A stretch of DNA of 17,697 nucleotides from Candidatus Nanopelagicaceae bacterium (GTDB lineage: Bacteria > Actinomycetota > Actinomycetes > Nanopelagicales > Nanopelagicaceae). Positions 7,476-15,158 of this stretch are shown here, piece after piece. The notes below the pieces were generated by a model. It saw nothing but the letters and a program-made list of their open reading frames with translations, did not search any database and was not told the origin of the DNA. Within the stretch, counting starts at the first letter, position 1, and each line of letters begins with the position of its first letter. The stretch is from assembly GCA_947489825.1 (NCBI GenBank), contig CANLFL010000004.1, forward strand, positions 1 through 17,697. Reading direction: 5' to 3'. The position numbers and the translations under genes were made by a program.

Positions 7476-8665
7476 ACTTGCTCCTCCCCGACTTCACTTT
7501 TGTGGAAACCCCATCCAAAGCAGGAGATAAGTGTGGCAAGAGCGGTTGCTGCTGTCATGAAATAAAAGCCGGTCCACCCATCAAACTTTTCGACAATCAA
7601 GCCGGCTGAGGTGCTTCCGATCGTAACTCCGATAGAAAGTGCTGCGCTGACGAAGGCAAAAGCTTCATTGAGGCGACTAAGCGGTACAAGCTCCTTCATA
7701 TAAGCGTTGGCAGAGATGAGCGCTGGACCAATTGCGACGCCCGAGATGATGATCCAGAAAACAATCGTATCCAGATCCTGAAAGAAAAGAATGCCTGATG
7801 TACATACGGTCATCACAGCTAACGAGACTGTATATCTGATTGAGCTAGAAATTTTCCAATGGATAAATCCATATATAAGTCCCGAGACCGTGCTTCCTAT
7901 TGGGTACAAACCAACCCAAAGCCCACCTTCACTTACTCGTCCAGCTTCTTTCGCAACTGCAATGATGACAACAAAATTTGAACCAAAGAGAAGTCCAAGT
8001 GCAATAAGTGAGAGCAATAGTGATTTCACATATGGAATCGCCAGAATTCCGCGAGTGTGATCATCGTGGACTCGCTCAAAGCCACCGTGATCTGTACTTG
8101 TAAGAGCGAGACCGATTCCTCCGATTACGAGAAAAACGATTCCTGCCAATAGTGGGGAGCGTGATCCATACAGTGAGAGTAGAAATCCAGCGAGGGCTGG
8201 TCCTACAACAAAGGCAGTTTCATCAAAGACTGATTCGAGAGAGAGCGCAGAGCTAAGTTCTTTCTGATCATCGATTGATCTACTCCAGCGGGTACGTGTG
8301 TAACTACCAATATTTGGAAAAGTACCACCACAGACCGCCGCAATTAACAAAAGTCCAACTGTCGAGTGATTTATGAAATAGAGAAGACCTAACGTAGCAA
8401 CTGCGTTGATGGCAGTAACTGGAAGCAAGACAGAGCGGGTGCCATATTGATCGGCTAGTTTTCCAACGCGCGGACTGAAAATCGCTCCCGACATGGTGTA
8501 AAAAGCTGAGGTAAGGCCAGCCAGTGCAAAAGAATCTCGGACATCTGAGACTAGAAATACGATCGCCACTGTATTCATCGCCATCGGAATTCGGCCAAGT
8601 GCACCAAATCCAACTGTCGATAGAGCATGGGGCTTGCGCATTATTGACGCATAAGAACCAGCCAA
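7472..8665 (-). CDS. MFS transporter
   Basis: A roughly 397-residue, very hydrophobic protein of the major facilitator superfamily with about twelve predicted membrane segments. The loop between segments 2 and 3 carries GKLADQYGTR (68-77), a good match to MFS motif A. A central hydrophilic stretch around residues 188-206 is the likely inter-domain loop. The start is uncertain: a TTG at 8665 begins one base after the deoxyribosyltransferase stop, while an ATG at 8641 would remove eight residues; neither has a clear Shine-Dalgarno sequence. The stop overlaps the ATG of the downstream nucleoside hydrolase by four bases. Its place among nucleoside enzymes suggests transport of a nucleoside, a base or a sugar, perhaps export of unwanted bases, but nothing in the sequence fixes the substrate. 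Confidence 0.85.
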   Translation of the reverse strand: MAGSYASIMRKPHALSTVGFGALGRIPMAMNTVAIVFLVSDVRDSFALAGLTSAFYTMSGAIFSPRVGKLADQYGTRSVLLPVTAINAVATLGLLYFINHSTVGLLLIAAVCGGTFPNIGSYTRTRWSRSIDDQKELSSALSLESVFDETAFVVGPALAGFLLSLYGSRSPLLAGIVFLVIGGIGLALTSTDHGGFERVHDDHTRGILAIPYVKSLLLSLIALGLLFGSNFVVIIAVAKEAGRVSEGGLWVGLYPIGSTVSGLIYGFIHWKISSSIRYTVSLAVMTVCTSGILFFQDLDTIVFWIIISGVAIGPALISANAYMKELVPLSRLNEAFAFVSAALSIGVTIGSTSAGLIVEKFDGWTGFYFMTAATALATLISCFGWGFHKSEVGEEQV

Positions 8666-8666
8666 A

Positions 8667-9122
8667 TTAGGAGTCTATTTCTTGCTGCCACTTGAGCAGA
8701 ATCTCAAACGCTTTATCAAAACTATCAACTACATGACCAGCATCTTCCACGCATCCGCGAACGAAGAGGTTAATGCCCTTTCCATCAATCATATTTCGAT
8801 CACGAATCACGCGAGTATCTGTGACCAAACCAATCATTCCTTTTTTGCTCTTATCGTGGCGCATCTCAGCCCAGAAAATACCGATTTCATTAGCAGTTCC
8901 ATCATCGACCATGGGTCCATCAAGGAGAGCTAAAACTACATTTGCACCAAGAACCTCTCGGGCATCGGTATCGAAGATGAACTTAGGAGTTACTGGATCT
9001 GGCAGCGCAATCTCATGAGGCACAAAGACTTCCATTCCAGCATCACGCATACGCTTTGCGCATTGATCGATAAATGTTCGCTCATACGGTGTGAAGAGCG
9101 GTCCAGCAAAGTAGATCTTCAT
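8667..9122 (-). CDS. Nucleoside 2-deoxyribosyltransferase family protein
   Basis: A 151-residue protein of the NDT/RCL fold, whose members either move 2-deoxyribose between bases or hydrolyse deoxynucleotides. It shows KIYFAGPLF (2-10), a conserved D-E pair at Asp54 and Glu56, and MVDDGTANEIG (71-81) with Asp74 and the probable nucleophile Glu79, followed by TDTR (101-104). Length fits the Lactobacillus enzymes (about 155 residues). The start at 9122 is preferred because the family begins with this KIYFAGP strand and ATG follows the upstream stop by two bases (TAATAATG). A longer reading to 9161 would add a non-homologous leader overlapping the neighbour. It lies just downstream of the Qng1-like gene in the operon. 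It could equally be a 2'-deoxynucleoside-5'-phosphate N-hydrolase. Confidence 0.85.
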   Translation of the reverse strand: MKIYFAGPLFTPYERTFIDQCAKRMRDAGMEVFVPHEIALPDPVTPKFIFDTDAREVLGANVVLALLDGPMVDDGTANEIGIFWAEMRHDKSKKGMIGLVTDTRVIRDRNMIDGKGINLFVRGCVEDAGHVVDSFDKAFEILLKWQQEIDS

Positions 9123-9124
9123 TA

Positions 9125-10114
9125 TTAGTACATCACAGTCTTTGTTAGATGGTGTGGCCAATGTGTAGCGTGATACGTCTTCCAGAAACGGAAATCAACT
9201 TGTGGTTGCAATAGCGGATCCATTCCAGGGCGACGCTTGTTTATTTCTTCAGTGAGTTTGGCAATGACGTAGATCGAGCTAGCGCGAAGTTCAATCTCAG
9301 CTTCACTATCTCGCTTTACCTCAACCAGGCTAATAATCTGCTTTTCAAGCTCTGGCGTGTATTCAAAGATATTCATCACGCGCAGACCAACCGGAACTAT
9401 GTAATCAGCAAATGCGGTGAGATTATCTGCATCCTCTAACTTCCATGCCCCACGTGGTGAGAGTGCAAGATGCATTCCCCAAATACCAAGCTGGGCTAAT
9501 TTAAAGATATGAACTTCTGAGCCGTGATACATGCTGACATCACGGAAACGAGGAAACTCAGTGGTTAAACGTTCAAGGAGACCATCGCCGTTGGCATAGA
9601 GACGTGGGGCGCAAGATCGAACAAAATTGGAGTAACGACCCTGGTACTTCTCGACCAAGACGCGACCTACCTCGTTAAAGAGCACCACACGCTCATCGAG
9701 CATCGGCATCTCGATCGTTCCTGCAAATACTGATTCCAGATCTTTCCGTGTGAGCTTCGCAAGATACTCACCACTAAAGAATGGGATCCCTGCGTTGATG
9801 GCGCGATGTAGACAAGCCAGCATCGCTTCCGAATCACACCAGCGCTTACCCATGTAATCTGTTTCAAATTTCACACCGGTAGAAAAGTCTGTGAAGGCAA
9901 AGTTCATCGTATTCACAACCAAGGTGAAATCCATAATTACATCAGGATCGTTACCAAAGTCAAAGAGCATTGAGCCATCTGGCTTGGCAAACTCTTCGTA
10001 GGCCATCCAATGTGCTACTTCTGTGATCTTCTCGTGGTTGATATGCACGAGCTTTGCACCATCAACGACCGGTTGCAGGCTCGCTAAGACAGGTGAATTC
10101 CAATTTACGGTCAT
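9125..10114 (-). CDS. DUF2419/Qng1-family queuosine (5'-phosphate) N-glycosylase
   Basis: A 329-residue soluble protein that I recognise as a homologue of the queuosine salvage protein Qng1 (human C9orf64, DUF2419). These enzymes hydrolyse queuosine-5'-monophosphate, and more weakly queuosine, to release queuine for tRNA modification. Matches to the remembered human sequence run along the chain: LxRAINAGIPFFSGEYLAKLT (about 102-122) in the position of human ALNRALDEGIPI..., MPMLDERVVLFNEVGRVLVEKY (137-157), FPRFRDVSMYHG (187-198), FADYIVP (235-241) with Asp237 in the family's ADYxxP motif, EAEIELRASSIYVI (271-284), and a C-terminal end in -Y. It starts 8 bases after the second permease, and its stop is 2 bases before the deoxyribosyltransferase start, so it is an integral operon member. 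The family call is strong. Queuosine as the true substrate is inference; another modified or deazapurine nucleoside(tide) is possible. Confidence 0.88.
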   Translation of the reverse strand: MTVNWNSPVLASLQPVVDGAKLVHINHEKITEVAHWMAYEEFAKPDGSMLFDFGNDPDVIMDFTLVVNTMNFAFTDFSTGVKFETDYMGKRWCDSEAMLACLHRAINAGIPFFSGEYLAKLTRKDLESVFAGTIEMPMLDERVVLFNEVGRVLVEKYQGRYSNFVRSCAPRLYANGDGLLERLTTEFPRFRDVSMYHGSEVHIFKLAQLGIWGMHLALSPRGAWKLEDADNLTAFADYIVPVGLRVMNIFEYTPELEKQIISLVEVKRDSEAEIELRASSIYVIAKLTEEINKRRPGMDPLLQPQVDFRFWKTYHATHWPHHLTKTVMY

Positions 10115-10122
10115 CTACATCA

Positions 10123-11373
10123 CTATTCCGAGCCGCGGCGATACGGCATACCGGCCATGGCAGGCGGTGTTAATCGCTGGGCTAAGAAGGTAAGAACTAT
10201 CAGCGTTGCAAAGTTAGGGAATACAGTGACAAACTCTTGTGGAATAACATCTACACGTTGGTGGATCCACCAAGCTACAAGTGCGAGTGATCCTGAGATA
10301 AGTCCTGGCTTCCAGCGACGATTAATCGAGTAGAAGATAGAGAGAGCTAGCGCCACAATTCCTGCAACCATAATCAGTGACATCACTGATTCGCTCTGGC
10401 GCACTCGAAGTGCATCTGTAAATCCAAAGAGAATTGAGCCAGCAAAAACCCCACCCGGTTTCCAGTTACCAAAGATGACCGTTGCTAACCCGATAAAGCC
10501 GCGACCAGCAGTCTGTCCTTCGCGATACACAGATGCAGCAACTACTGCCAAATATGCGCCACCAAGGGATGCCAGCATTCCAGAGACTGAGATCGCGATA
10601 TATCGAATGCGATACACGTTTATACCAAGAGATTCTGCTGCCATTGGATTTTCTCCAGAGAAGCGCATACGCAAACCAAACTTACTACGCCAGAGAATCC
10701 ATGAGGTCAGTGGGACTAGTAGCAATAGCGCAATTGTTACAAGCGAAACATCTTTAGTTAATCCGTGAAGAATTCCCGCAAGATTTGAGATAAAGAAAAT
10801 ATTCTGCGCATCAATACTTTCAAGAATTGGTGCGATGACGGGAATAGTGAAAGTTGGGAAGGAATCAACTGGAGGCGAGACAGTTCTATCGCCACCTACA
10901 GTTGGGAAGAAGACACCTGAGAGATATCTAGCTCCACCGGCTGCAATGAGGTTGATTGCAAGTCCAGATACCGCCTGATCGATACCGATCTTGACTGTAA
11001 GGATTGCGTGAAAGAATCCAGATGCTAAACCAAAGATTGCAGCAGCTACAAAGCCCATCAATGGACCATGAAGATAGCCAAACCAAGCCGCAGTCCATGT
11101 TCCAACAATCATCATTCCTTCAAGACCGATGTTAATAACACCAGCTCGTTCTGCCCATAGTCCACCGAGACCAGCCATAAGAAGTGGAATAGCAAAGCGA
11201 AGAGTCGCACCTGATGTACCTGGTGAAGTGATATCTGTTGCGCCAGTCAAATTCTCGACAAGAGCCAGAATAAAGAAAATGCCGGCAATCATCAGCGTAA
11301 TTCGCGCTGGAGATTTAAAGAGTGATTTCACCTTACTTGGCGCTTTAATTTCTTTCTTAGTATCGGTAGCCAT
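10123..11373 (-). CDS. Nucleoside ABC transporter permease 2 (NupQ/BmpC-like)
   Basis: A 416-residue integral membrane permease of the BPD_transp_2 family, the second of two channel subunits. Diagnostic features are ERAGVINIGLEGMMIVG (74-90), the cytoplasmic coupling stretch around RFSGENPMAAESLGIN, and GFIGLATVIFGNWKPGG late in the chain. It has multiple hydrophobic segments and a short basic N-terminus (residues 1-24). It is longer than many family members because of extra hydrophobic sequence after residue 350. Its ATG overlaps the stop of permease 1 as TAATG (11371-11375). With the ATPase and lipoprotein it forms a BMP-type importer, whose characterised relatives (NupOPQ-BmpA, RnsABCD, PnrA systems) carry nucleosides. 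Gene order lipoprotein-ATPase-permease-permease is the standard one. Confidence 0.92.
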   Translation of the reverse strand: MATDTKKEIKAPSKVKSLFKSPARITLMIAGIFFILALVENLTGATDITSPGTSGATLRFAIPLLMAGLGGLWAERAGVINIGLEGMMIVGTWTAAWFGYLHGPLMGFVAAAIFGLASGFFHAILTVKIGIDQAVSGLAINLIAAGGARYLSGVFFPTVGGDRTVSPPVDSFPTFTIPVIAPILESIDAQNIFFISNLAGILHGLTKDVSLVTIALLLLVPLTSWILWRSKFGLRMRFSGENPMAAESLGINVYRIRYIAISVSGMLASLGGAYLAVVAASVYREGQTAGRGFIGLATVIFGNWKPGGVFAGSILFGFTDALRVRQSESVMSLIMVAGIVALALSIFYSINRRWKPGLISGSLALVAWWIHQRVDVIPQEFVTVFPNFATLIVLTFLAQRLTPPAMAGMPYRRGSE

Positions 11374-12458
11374 TACTTGGACTCCTTTACAAGTTCAACA
11401 TTTGCCTTACCGACTGCTCGCTGCTGTTGGCTCAAGTTGATGCGTGCCACAACTTCATAGGCAATAACAATCGAGAGGACGATTGTTCCCTGCATCACGA
11501 TCACAATTTCTGGTGGCACACCTTCGTATTCCAGCACTGGTGCTGCGCGCTCGAGGAATGACCAGAGGAATGCTGCAAAGAAGATTCCGATCGGATGATT
11601 TCTACCCAAGAGCGCTAGTGATAGCCCAGTGAAGGCAAAGCCCGACGGAAATGCCATGCTGTATGAGTGAGTATCCGAGAGCAGAGTTCCGAGTCCAACC
11701 AGTCCTGCGATTGCACCTGAAAGAACAGTTGTAATGAAGATCATTCCTGGTGCATTAACACCGCTTGATCGCGCTGCACGGAAAGATAGACCAGTTGCTC
11801 GTAAGTTAAAGCCAAAGACTGTCTTGTTAAGCATGATCCAGTAGGCAATACCAACAAAGATCGCTACAAAGATAAATGAGTAAATCTCGCCATTAAACAT
11901 CTTAAAGGTAGGCATCTGGCCACTGAGTGGAATTGGCTTCGTTTGAACGTTCTGCGAACCTTCAGGGAGAATTCCAAGTAAGTCTTCACCCAATAAGAAG
12001 GCGATGATCGCTGCTGCAATGAAGTTGAGCATGATGTTACTGATAACTTCAGAGACACCTCGTCGAACCTTGAGATAACCAGCAATGGCTGCCCACAAAC
12101 CACCGGCGAGCATCGCAGTGATAACAATAAGTAGTACGTGTAGAACTGGTGGAAGGCTTACAGCTGCTCCAACTACTGCGCCAAAAAATGCTCCCATTCG
12201 GTACTGACCATCAATACCAATGTTAAAGAGAAGCATTTTAAATCCGATGGCAGCTGCAACGCCGGCAAGATAGTAGGAGACAGTTTGATTAAGCTCTGAG
12301 ACTAAGTTGCGAGGGTCAAAGCCATAAGAAATCATTACTTGAAAAATATCGATTGGATTAGCACCGCGCAGAATCAGGATTACTGAAACCAACAGCAGCG
12401 AACTCACTACAGCAGCGAGTGGAGCGACTGTCCCCCAGAAAATTCGATCTTTCTTCAT
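11373..12458 (-). CDS. Nucleoside ABC transporter permease 1 (NupP/BmpB-like)
   Basis: A 361-residue membrane permease, partner of the downstream permease in the heterodimeric channel of a BMP-type nucleoside importer. It carries the family stretch FNIGIDGQYRMGA (about 78-90), VRRGVSEVISNIMLNFIA (131-148), a cytoplasmic RATGLSFRAARSSGVN loop that should contact the ATPase, and a conserved AFTGLSLALLGRNHPIGI stretch near residues 276-293. About eight to ten hydrophobic segments can be seen. The ATG overlaps the ATPase stop by four bases (ATGA, 12455-12458), and the stop overlaps the next permease start by one base. The tight coupling predicts equal amounts of the ATPase and both permeases. The function is well supported by family and gene order. 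Confidence 0.92.
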   Translation of the reverse strand: MKKDRIFWGTVAPLAAVVSSLLLVSVILILRGANPIDIFQVMISYGFDPRNLVSELNQTVSYYLAGVAAAIGFKMLLFNIGIDGQYRMGAFFGAVVGAAVSLPPVLHVLLIVITAMLAGGLWAAIAGYLKVRRGVSEVISNIMLNFIAAAIIAFLLGEDLLGILPEGSQNVQTKPIPLSGQMPTFKMFNGEIYSFIFVAIFVGIAYWIMLNKTVFGFNLRATGLSFRAARSSGVNAPGMIFITTVLSGAIAGLVGLGTLLSDTHSYSMAFPSGFAFTGLSLALLGRNHPIGIFFAAFLWSFLERAAPVLEYEGVPPEIVIVMQGTIVLSIVIAYEVVARINLSQQQRAVGKANVELVKESK

Positions 12459-13969
12459 GCGCTCTTTGCTCCAGTCATTGCTAGACCGAGATCTTCAGGC
12501 GTGGTTTTCAGTGGATTGAGAATTGAAACAATGGTTCCACTATAAATAACCGCGATTCGATCCGAGAGTGAGAAGAGTTCTTCCAGATCTGCAGAGATAA
12601 GAAGTACTCCTGTACCAGCTGAACGCGCCTTCATCAGGTGATCCCAAATGATTGCTTGCGCACCGACATCAACACCTCTGGTGGGTTGGGCTGCAACGAT
12701 TAACTTAGGATCGCCACTTAACTCTCGACCCACAATGAATTTCTGCTGATTTCCACCCGAAAGCGCACTTGCCAATACATTCACACCTGGTGTGCGCACA
12801 TCGAATTCTTCAACCACACGCTTTGAATCTTCGGCGGCGGCGGTTTTATTGACCCACATACCTTTAGCCATCGGCGTTGCAAATTGATGACCAAGAATTC
12901 TGTTCTCCCAGAGTGGGGCTGACATGAGCAATCCATCGCGTTGACGATCTTGTGGAATATAGGCAACGCCGGCATTGCGAATCTCTTTTGTATGAGTAGT
13001 TGATGCATCAAGTCCAAGGACTTCAACGCTCCCACTAGTTGCTGGAAGAAGACCCATGATTAACTCAATGAGTTCGCTCTGCCCATTACCTTCAACTCCG
13101 GCAAGACCAAGAATCTCTCCGCCATGGAGCTCAAGGTTGAGATCATGAAGAATTTCTCGCCCATCGTGGCGAGAGTATGAAGCGTCCTTGATCGAGAGAA
13201 TGCTCTTCTGGCTAATATTTTGAACTCCAGCAATTGGCTTAGGTAGCTCTCCACCGACCATGAGCTCTGCAAGTTCTTTCTTATTGGTATCTGCAGGCTT
13301 CTTGGTTGCAACGGTTGTGCCCTGACGCATGATCGTAATTTCATCTGCTATAGAGAGGACTTCATCCAATTTGTGAGAGATAAAGAGGACTGTGAGTCCG
13401 TTATCAACCAACTCCCTCAAGTTCTCAAAGAGCTCGGTTACTTCTTGTGGGACCAAAACCGCTGTGGGTTCATCAAGGATGAGAATCTTTGCTCCTCGGA
13501 AAAGTACCTTTGCGATCTCAACTCTTTGGCGTTCTCCGACGCCTAAATTTAAAAGTGACTCATCAGGATCAATATCTAGATGGTAAGTCTCAGCGATCTC
13601 CAGCAATTTTTTACGTGCTTCATCGTATTTAATTACAAACCCAAATCGTGATGGCTCACTACCTAAAATAACATTCTCTAAAACTGTTGCGTTATCAGCT
13701 AACTTGAAATGCTGGTGAACCATGCCAATGCCAAGTGCGATCGCATCTTGCGGGGATTTGAGAGAAACTTCCTTACCGAAAACTTTAATAGATCCAGCAT
13801 CTGGGCGAATGAGGCCGTAGAGAACTTTCATCAGTGTTGACTTGCCAGCACCGTTCTCACCGATAATGGCGTGGATAGATCCTTCCCGTACGAGAAGAGA
13901 GACATCACGGTTTGCAACTACACCGGGATATTTCTTTTCAACTCCTACTACTTCGAGGATATTTCCCAC
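12455..13969 (-). CDS. Nucleoside ABC transporter ATPase, double-domain (NupO/RbsA-like)
   Basis: A 504-residue fused ATPase that powers the two permeases. Domain 1 is complete: Walker A GENGAGKST (37-45), Q-loop Gln86, signature LGVGERQR (142-149), Walker B ILILDEPTA (162-170) and switch His199. Domain 2 is degenerate at its Walker A (GVEGNGQSE, 291-299, no Lys), keeps a canonical LSGGNQQK signature (403-410), has AAQPTRG in place of the usual Walker B acidic pair, and lacks the switch His. This asymmetry is normal for the NupO/RbsA type and leaves one working site. The start is GTG (13969) with only a weak purine-rich ribosome site. It is separated from the lipoprotein gene by 86 bases that hold a strong hairpin, and overlaps permease 1 by four bases. 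Confidence 0.94.
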   Translation of the reverse strand: MGNILEVVGVEKKYPGVVANRDVSLLVREGSIHAIIGENGAGKSTLMKVLYGLIRPDAGSIKVFGKEVSLKSPQDAIALGIGMVHQHFKLADNATVLENVILGSEPSRFGFVIKYDEARKKLLEIAETYHLDIDPDESLLNLGVGERQRVEIAKVLFRGAKILILDEPTAVLVPQEVTELFENLRELVDNGLTVLFISHKLDEVLSIADEITIMRQGTTVATKKPADTNKKELAELMVGGELPKPIAGVQNISQKSILSIKDASYSRHDGREILHDLNLELHGGEILGLAGVEGNGQSELIELIMGLLPATSGSVEVLGLDASTTHTKEIRNAGVAYIPQDRQRDGLLMSAPLWENRILGHQFATPMAKGMWVNKTAAAEDSKRVVEEFDVRTPGVNVLASALSGGNQQKFIVGRELSGDPKLIVAAQPTRGVDVGAQAIIWDHLMKARSAGTGVLLISADLEELFSLSDRIAVIYSGTIVSILNPLKTTPEDLGLAMTGAKSA

Positions 13970-13992
13970 GCAGAACTACTTTCTCTAATTTA

Positions 13993-14033
13993 AGTGCGAA
14001 GTGCGCCGCCATGTCAGCGGCGCACTTCGCATT
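13993..14033 (-). terminator. Strong intercistronic hairpin between lipoprotein and ATPase genes
   Basis: A perfect 14-bp GC-rich stem (GCGAAGTGCGCCGC at 13996-14009 pairing with 14017-14030) encloses a 7-base loop and can be extended by about three weaker pairs on the outside. In the direction of transcription it is followed by ACTTAAATTAG with no run of T, so it is not a classic intrinsic terminator. It more likely lets part of the transcription through or protects the 3' end of the upstream lipoprotein mRNA, giving more binding protein than membrane parts. It is the only gap above 50 bases inside the long operon. Confidence 0.75.
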
Positions 14034-14055
14034 ACTTAATTGATTTATAGCTAAC

Positions 14056-15111
14056 TTATGCCTTTGGATCTGTTGGAACTACAACTTCACCTGAAGCGAT
14101 CTTTGCTGCGAACTCTTCGATCTTTCCTGTGAGGTCATCAATGTATCCACCAGTAGTTGTGTATCCAACTCCACCTTCAGCAAATCCCCAGGTCTTAACT
14201 CCTGCGGTTGGGTTTCCTGCAAGTGCATCCGCTACAAATGCTCCAACTCCGACATCAACGCGCTTTAGCATTGATGTAAGGATTGTTGATGTGTAGTCAG
14301 CGTGTGCTGGGTATGTAGCTTCATCAGCATCTACGCCGATTGACCACTTTCCAGCCTCAGATGCAGCCTTGTGCATACCAGTTCCGGTTCCGCCAGCTGC
14401 TGCGTAAACAACATCTGCGCCGTTCTCGTACATACCCTTAGCAGCTTCGTATCCCTTTGCAGGATCGTTAAATCCTGAGAAGTCTGGGAAGTTGCTGATG
14501 TAGGTTGACTGAACCTTGATTTTTGCATTTACAGCCTTAGCGCCTGCAATGAAGCCAGCTTCAAACTTAGCGATAAGAGGTGTATTAACTCCACCGATAA
14601 ATCCAACGTTTCCTGACTTGCTCTTCAAAGCAGCTGCCACACCTACGAGGTATGAGCCTTCTTCTTCTTTAAAGACAATGCTGTGAACGTTTGGTGCTGT
14701 TACAGATGAGTCATCAACGATGCCCCATGTTGTATCAGGAAATTCTGGCGCAACCTTGCCAAGTGCAGCGGCATATGTGAAGCCAACTACAACGATTGGG
14801 TTTGCACCCTTTTGTGCCATCAGACGAAGACGCTCTGCGCGCTGATCATCTGTAGCTGTTGGGTTATCTTGTGACTCAATGAGTTCAAGATTTTCGTTTG
14901 CTGCAAGTAGTGGCTCTACACCAATGTATGCAAGCTGGTTAAAGCCTGGAACATCGCGTCCACCGAGGCTGTAGGCAATTCCAATGGTGCCTTCAACTGT
15001 TGATGCTGCATCTTCGCTTTCGCTATCGCTACCGCAACCGGTAACAACCGAAGCGGCTAGGGTTGCAGCTACTGCAAATACTCCCCAGCGTCCTAGAAGT
15101 TTCTTCTGCAT
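14056..15111 (-). CDS. BMP-family nucleoside-binding lipoprotein
   Basis: A 351-residue extracellular substrate-binding lipoprotein of the BMP/PnrA type, which delivers nucleosides to the downstream transporter. The N-terminus is a lipoprotein signal: basic MQKKLLGR, a hydrophobic core (11-23), and lipobox V-T-G-C with the modified Cys26, followed by an acidic Ser-rich linker. Family features include an IGIAYSLGGRDVPGFNQLAY stretch near residues 43-62, GSYLVGVAAAL around 152-162, GFIGGVNTPLIAKFEAGFIAG around 174-194, DVVYAAAGGTGTG around 234-246, and GVDADEA. The Shine-Dalgarno AAGGAG (15126-15121) lies 9 bases before the ATG. It is the first transporter gene, just after the LacI-type regulator and just before the intercistronic hairpin. 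Nucleoside binding is inferred from the family and from the many nucleoside enzymes in the same operon. Confidence 0.93.
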   Translation of the reverse strand: MQKKLLGRWGVFAVAATLAASVVTGCGSDSESEDAASTVEGTIGIAYSLGGRDVPGFNQLAYIGVEPLLAANENLELIESQDNPTATDDQRAERLRLMAQKGANPIVVVGFTYAAALGKVAPEFPDTTWGIVDDSSVTAPNVHSIVFKEEEGSYLVGVAAALKSKSGNVGFIGGVNTPLIAKFEAGFIAGAKAVNAKIKVQSTYISNFPDFSGFNDPAKGYEAAKGMYENGADVVYAAAGGTGTGMHKAASEAGKWSIGVDADEATYPAHADYTSTILTSMLKRVDVGVGAFVADALAGNPTAGVKTWGFAEGGVGYTTTGGYIDDLTGKIEEFAAKIASGEVVVPTDPKA

Positions 15112-15129
15112 TCGGTATTTCTCCTTTTG

Positions 15130-15158
15130 ATTATTTGAGTGATCACTCGTTTACTCAA
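15130..15158 (-). promoter_or_regulatory. Candidate promoter and LacI-type operator before the lipoprotein gene
   Basis: On the minus strand TTGAGT (15158-15153) and AATAAT (15135-15130) form a -35/-10 pair with a 17-base spacer. Inside the spacer sits the perfect 12-bp palindrome GAGTGATCACTC (15137-15148), and TTGAGT and ACTCAA form an outer inverted repeat (15135-15158). A palindrome between -35 and -10 is a common place for a LacI-family operator. The -35 overlaps the stop codon of the regulator gene. Caution: the predicted start of transcription would fall inside or very near the Shine-Dalgarno sequence, so the leader would be very short. Confidence 0.4.

Noticed and set aside
9123..9161. 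Longer start for the deoxyribosyltransferase-family gene at 9161
   Set aside because: The family begins with the KIYFAGP strand, which fits the ATG at 9122; the extension lies inside the Qng1-like gene.
12455..13969. Degenerate second nucleotide-binding site of the ABC ATPase as a defect
   Set aside because: Loss of the Walker A Lys and Walker B acids in domain 2 is the normal state in NupO/RbsA-type double ATPases.
13993..14033. Hairpin as a standard intrinsic terminator ending the operon
   Set aside because: No T-run follows the stem on the transcribed strand and the ATPase gene downstream has no evident promoter of its own.
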